Assembly: GCA_003952965.2 (NCBI GenBank)
Contig: CM025849.1
Location: forward strand, 496,001 to 560,000
Length of the DNA: 64,000 nucleotides
Origin: Morella rubra
Lineage: Eukaryota > Streptophyta > Magnoliopsida > Fagales > Myricaceae
Direction of reading: 5' to 3'
Part shown: positions 60,301-64,000 of the stretch, in pieces
How positions within the stretch are numbered: position 1 is the stretch's first letter
Layout of the letters: every line of letters starts with the position of its first letter
The notes under the pieces: generated by a model
Told to the model about the DNA's origin: nothing
What the model saw: the letters and a program-made list of their open reading frames with translations, nothing else
Database searches by the model: none
Program-made: the position numbers and the translations under genes

Positions 60301-63300
60301 AAAACCTGAATGTAATTAATATTCCTTGAGCTATGCAAAACAATATCTTATTCAACCACCAACTTAGTGCTCAAGACACCCATTTACACCACATCAATGA
60401 CTACGAAATGAAAATGTTAGTAAGCCATACCTGAGGGATACTCAAAACGGCATCTACATGAATGTCAGAGCCTTCTCTGCGGAAAACAGGATCTTCACGA
60501 ACCTACAGCGAAGAATATGATACTTCATGGTAGGGGGAAAAAGGTGAAAAAGGGCACCCTAAGGGTGAAGGAAGCAAAAAGGAAACAGACATATAAGCAG
60601 AAAATCAGAAGTAATTCCATTTACCTTAATGACAACATAAAGATCACCAGGTTGATTTCCCTCAGGATCTGCTCCACCACTTCTACTCACCTTTATGGTT
60701 TCATTGCTATCTACCCCTGCAAATGGACAAGAACTAGAGGGTCAAGCACCTACATGACCTGGCATTTAGTGAACCGATAAAACCTATAAAACCAGATATT
60801 CTTCTTCTTTTCTTTTCTTCCCAAAGCTAGAGAAACAAAATCTTATTTGCTGCTCAAGTAATGCAGACCTGGAATTATTGAATAAAATTTGTTAAACCAT
60901 AATACCATTCCTAATCCCCATACAACACCCTAAACTACAATAAAGAAAATTTAGGTCCTGAATTCATAGGATCTATGCACTAGATTTGGAATCAGAGAAA
61001 TTTGTTCTAACGAATTCATGTCATGAGACAATGCTCAAAGGGGCACAACCCAAGAGTGTATGCCAAACAGGATAAAATTACTGAAGGAGGAGGTCCTTTA
61101 TTATATATCTATGATATGGAATAGCTCAGGCACAAGGAGAAACTTTAGCAATACAAATCACTTATGCCTAAAAATATTAAAGATAAAAAAAAAAAAAAAA
61201 AAAAAAACAATACCCGGCATAATATTAATCTTGACAGACTTCGTTCCTAACACAACTCGTCTTCCTCTGCATGACTTGCAGACATACTGAGGCTGCAGAT
61301 AGTAACAGCTAATTGGTATTATAGACTTAAAAAGAAGCATTGAAATCGTATGGAACACCTAGAGAATAGGGAGTCATTAAAATGAATATTCTTGAAATTT
61401 CCATCGACCATCAAGTCAAAACGCACAGATAGTTCTACTACTTACAGGAACAACTTCTCGCTCTCCATGACACTGAGGACAAGTGATCTGCACGGTGAAT
61501 AGGCCCTGTTGCATGGTTATCTGTACAGGTAACAAAACCACAACTTAACAATGGCAGAGTACCCTCCATAAAAATGGATGACATTTATTTATCCTAGTAA
61601 ACTGACCGCGCCTAAACCTCTACAGCGCGAACATTTTTCTGGTTTGACTCCTGGAGCCACACCACGTCCACCTGCAGAACTCCAGAAACAGGATAAACCA
61701 TTAGGTTGAGAACATTTCACTCCAAACTAAAGTACCTACACCAACCAATCGGAGCAACAACTAAACTTCTCAAAATGAGCCATTTGATGAGGATAGAATT
61801 GGCATACCACAAGGTTGACAGGGCAACTCAGTTTGAAACGTCACAGTCTTAGTGGTTCCCTGAACAGCCTCCATGAAGGATAGGTCAAGAGATACCTACA
61901 GTGATTATAAAAAGATGAGATGCCTTCCAGATAACCCCTAAAACCAAAAAAAATGATGCACAATCAAATGGCAAGAACCTTGACATCTTCACCGCCAAGC
62001 CTCCGATTGAAGAATTCATCAAAAATCTTAGCTCCATGGTAGAAAGTGCCACAGCATCCACAACAAAAAAATAAATAAATAAATAATAATAATAATAATT
62101 AAATGACTTTTCCAATGAAAATGAAGATCCTGAAAAGCAGGAAAGCTAAAAAATGTAGACAACTTATACAACATGCCATCCTTTGACCACACAATGGACT
62201 TCTATCAACATCATCAACAGAATATTGAAAACTCCACTGGTAACAAAAGCACTTCATCAAAATGGAAAATGTACCAATTCTTGAATGAACGGGTTACTGA
62301 TTCACTAGAGCCAAGTAGTTACCCAAACAGTGTCCAGCAATACCCAAAACTTCATGCAAATCTAGTCCACCTGGGTGGTACGTTAGGTGCCAAGTGATGA
62401 CCAAGGTAAGTTGCATTGGGAAGCATTGTGATTTCAGGAAATACAAATCTAAATGTACAATCGTTAGAGATTCTACTGGCTAAAAGAGTTGGGATCTAGA
62501 GAATTATGATCAAATTGGATATATATTGCGGTTGAATTTGTAGATGCAGCTAAGACATATCTACTCCCATGATGGTACTCCAATTAGTAGTGAATGTCCT
62601 CAATACATTTTGAAGGCTTGGGAGGTCAGGTGGCAAAAAAACTGGCAAACAGCCAGCAAAAGAGACCTTGTAGCGAGGAGAGGATATTGTGTACAGAGAG
62701 GCACAGAACTTTTATTGGTTGGGTTGTCAGCAGGTCAAGTTCAGTACAAATTTTGGGAATCCATGTGAAGAAATGACTGCAAACCATGAGATGAAAGTGA
62801 GAACTCAATTACAGATACTAGATGACTTTGTCCAACTTCTATCACAATCAAATCAAGATAGAATGCAATGAAGCAGTCATCGGAAATCAATCACATTCTT
62901 CATCAACCATGAGAACAAACATGTAATAGATGACAAACTTATCTCCCACAAATCAAAAAATGTCATGATGAGTTTTTCACGGATGGCGTAGCATAACAGT
63001 ATAGTGCTATAGACAAGCAATTGCAAATATCATGTGAAGTTCAATTCCTGGAAACTTAGTCAAAGGCTTCAACTCCCAAAGCTTCACGACTCCAAGCCCT
63101 CAAAATCATAGATACAAACCCTTATTCAATTCCCGCATTAAAGATGTTAAGTATACGTTTTGTTTTCTTACGCGAAGATCTGCAGGAACACTAAAGCAGC
63201 TGAAAGATAGCAAAAAGGGAGTACTTACATTATCTCGGAAGAAATCTTTAAATGGACTATGAAAATCATTGGGAAAGCCACTTTCTCCTTGCTGTACGTA

Positions 63301-63315
63301 TGCAGCGTGGCCAAC
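57395..63315 (-). CDS. GFA2: Mitochondrial DnaJ (Hsp40) chaperone, GFA2 type, 3' part
   Basis: Co-chaperone that stimulates mitochondrial Hsp70. Exons on the - strand: 63315-63229, 62026-61979, 61895-61808, 61671-61607, 61520-61446, 61286-61213, 60716-60625, 60502-60431, 59075-59019, 58773-58725, 57691-57625 and 57491-57395 (TAG). The gene starts beyond 64000, so presequence and J domain are not seen. Visible in order: VGHAAY...GFPNDF (Gly/Phe linker region); LDLSFMEAVQGTTKTVTF; the zinc-finger motifs CQPCGGRG, CSRCRGLG, CPQCHGER and CKSCRGRR; and the C-terminal substrate domain (SGGADPEGNQPGDLYVVIKV, REDPVFRREGSDIHVDA, AILGGTIQVPTLSGDVVLKV, RAGTQPGQKVVLKQKG, FGDQYVHFNVSIP). It ends NLTQRQRELIEEFAKEEQGE. 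Motifs three and four lack the last Gly but keep their Cys pairs. Confidence 0.93.
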
Positions 63316-64000
63316 CTATAAGATTGTGCGTACAGAAGATGTAAATACACCCATATAAGAAGAAAATGGGCAAACAGCCAACCCTTGGAACAAACTACAG
63401 CCACAGGTGGCGAAGAGCCAACTTGATCACCAGAAAAAAACAACCTAACCTTTTATAAATGAATCACCTTAAATGCACAGTTATGTAAGGTAGTTTTTCT
63501 AAGCTACAAGTGTACAGCAAATGGATCTTGGTCATTCACATAACAAAGTAAACAGAACAGTCATCCCAAAATTCAGCATTGTCTACAAGTAAATTATAAC
63601 AAATAAAACTAAATGCGGATGCATTGCTTGATATATGAGGAAAGCAGATATGGCACAAGATTACCCATGTGTATATAAAAGTATAGGCATTCATCACACA
63701 TGTGACATAAGAAGAAACACATATACGTAGAGCCATATTGACCCATTCATGTAGTGCATATGCATGATCTGTCTCTCTCTCACACACATTGTTATTCTTC
63801 CCTTTTGTTTTGCCTCCAATGAACAACTTAAAAGGTATTCACAGCAACAGCTAAGCCATAAGTGACGTCCAACCTTTAATAAGCCCAAGTATTTATAGTC
63901 CAAGGTTCCTGTCGTTGGGTACTTTGCAAAGCCCTTAAAGAAAAAATAAAGATTTTCAAAGTTTCTTCAACTCAGGCATTTTTTGACACCCTAATTCACA
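63316..64000 (-). other. Intron of the DnaJ gene
   Basis: Sequence upstream (in gene sense) of the first visible DnaJ exon. Its acceptor (TATAG) is at about 63316-63320. No exon is recognised up to the window edge, so the next one (expected end of the J domain) lies outside. Confidence 0.6.

Overview
This is a stretch of plant nuclear DNA, almost certainly from a eudicot. Genes are intron-rich with GT-AG (and a few GC-AG) introns, intergenic DNA is AT-rich, and there are plant LINE, CACTA and Mutator-type elements. The genes include a chloroplast siroheme enzyme, a plant clustered-mitochondria protein and LOX2-type 13-lipoxygenases. I see no bacterial features, CRISPR arrays or virus-like elements.

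Layout. (1) 566-2722, + strand: the last four exons of an O-fucosyltransferase-family glycosyltransferase. (2) 3600-6085: two decayed LINE pieces. (3) 6120-27421: a lipoxygenase graveyard. It holds one broken LOX copy on the - strand (7563-9460), three on the + strand (17390-18983, 19993-23032, 23150-26735) and a lone C-terminal scrap (27023-27421). The LOX upstream DNA forms a large inverted repeat with its axis near 14 kb, and a CACTA element with a clean CAT target duplication sits between the arms. No intact LOX remains. (4) 27894-28378: a Mutator-type MITE. (5) 28929-34552, - strand: uroporphyrinogen-III methyltransferase (UPM1, with an apparent frameshift near its transit peptide) and 20S proteasome subunit alpha-4 (PAC1). 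(6) 32027-43138: duplicated 5' ends of UPM1 and of the CLU gene, including a 1.5-kb tract (40165-41685) that looks like two stretches of the same gene averaged together. (7) 42913-56096, + strand: a complete clustered-mitochondria gene; 28 coding exons join in frame to 1413 residues. (8) 57395-63315, - strand: the 3' part of a mitochondrial DnaJ (GFA2 type), whose J domain lies beyond the right edge.

The intact genes are housekeeping (glycosylation, siroheme, proteasome, mitochondrial distribution, mitochondrial protein folding), and nothing suggests they act as a unit. The most striking content is structural: a mirrored LOX family decayed in every copy, and strong signs that 38.6-41.7 kb is an assembly artefact. 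I found no convincing new biological system. Exon borders were set by eye from reading frame and splice sites, without transcript data.
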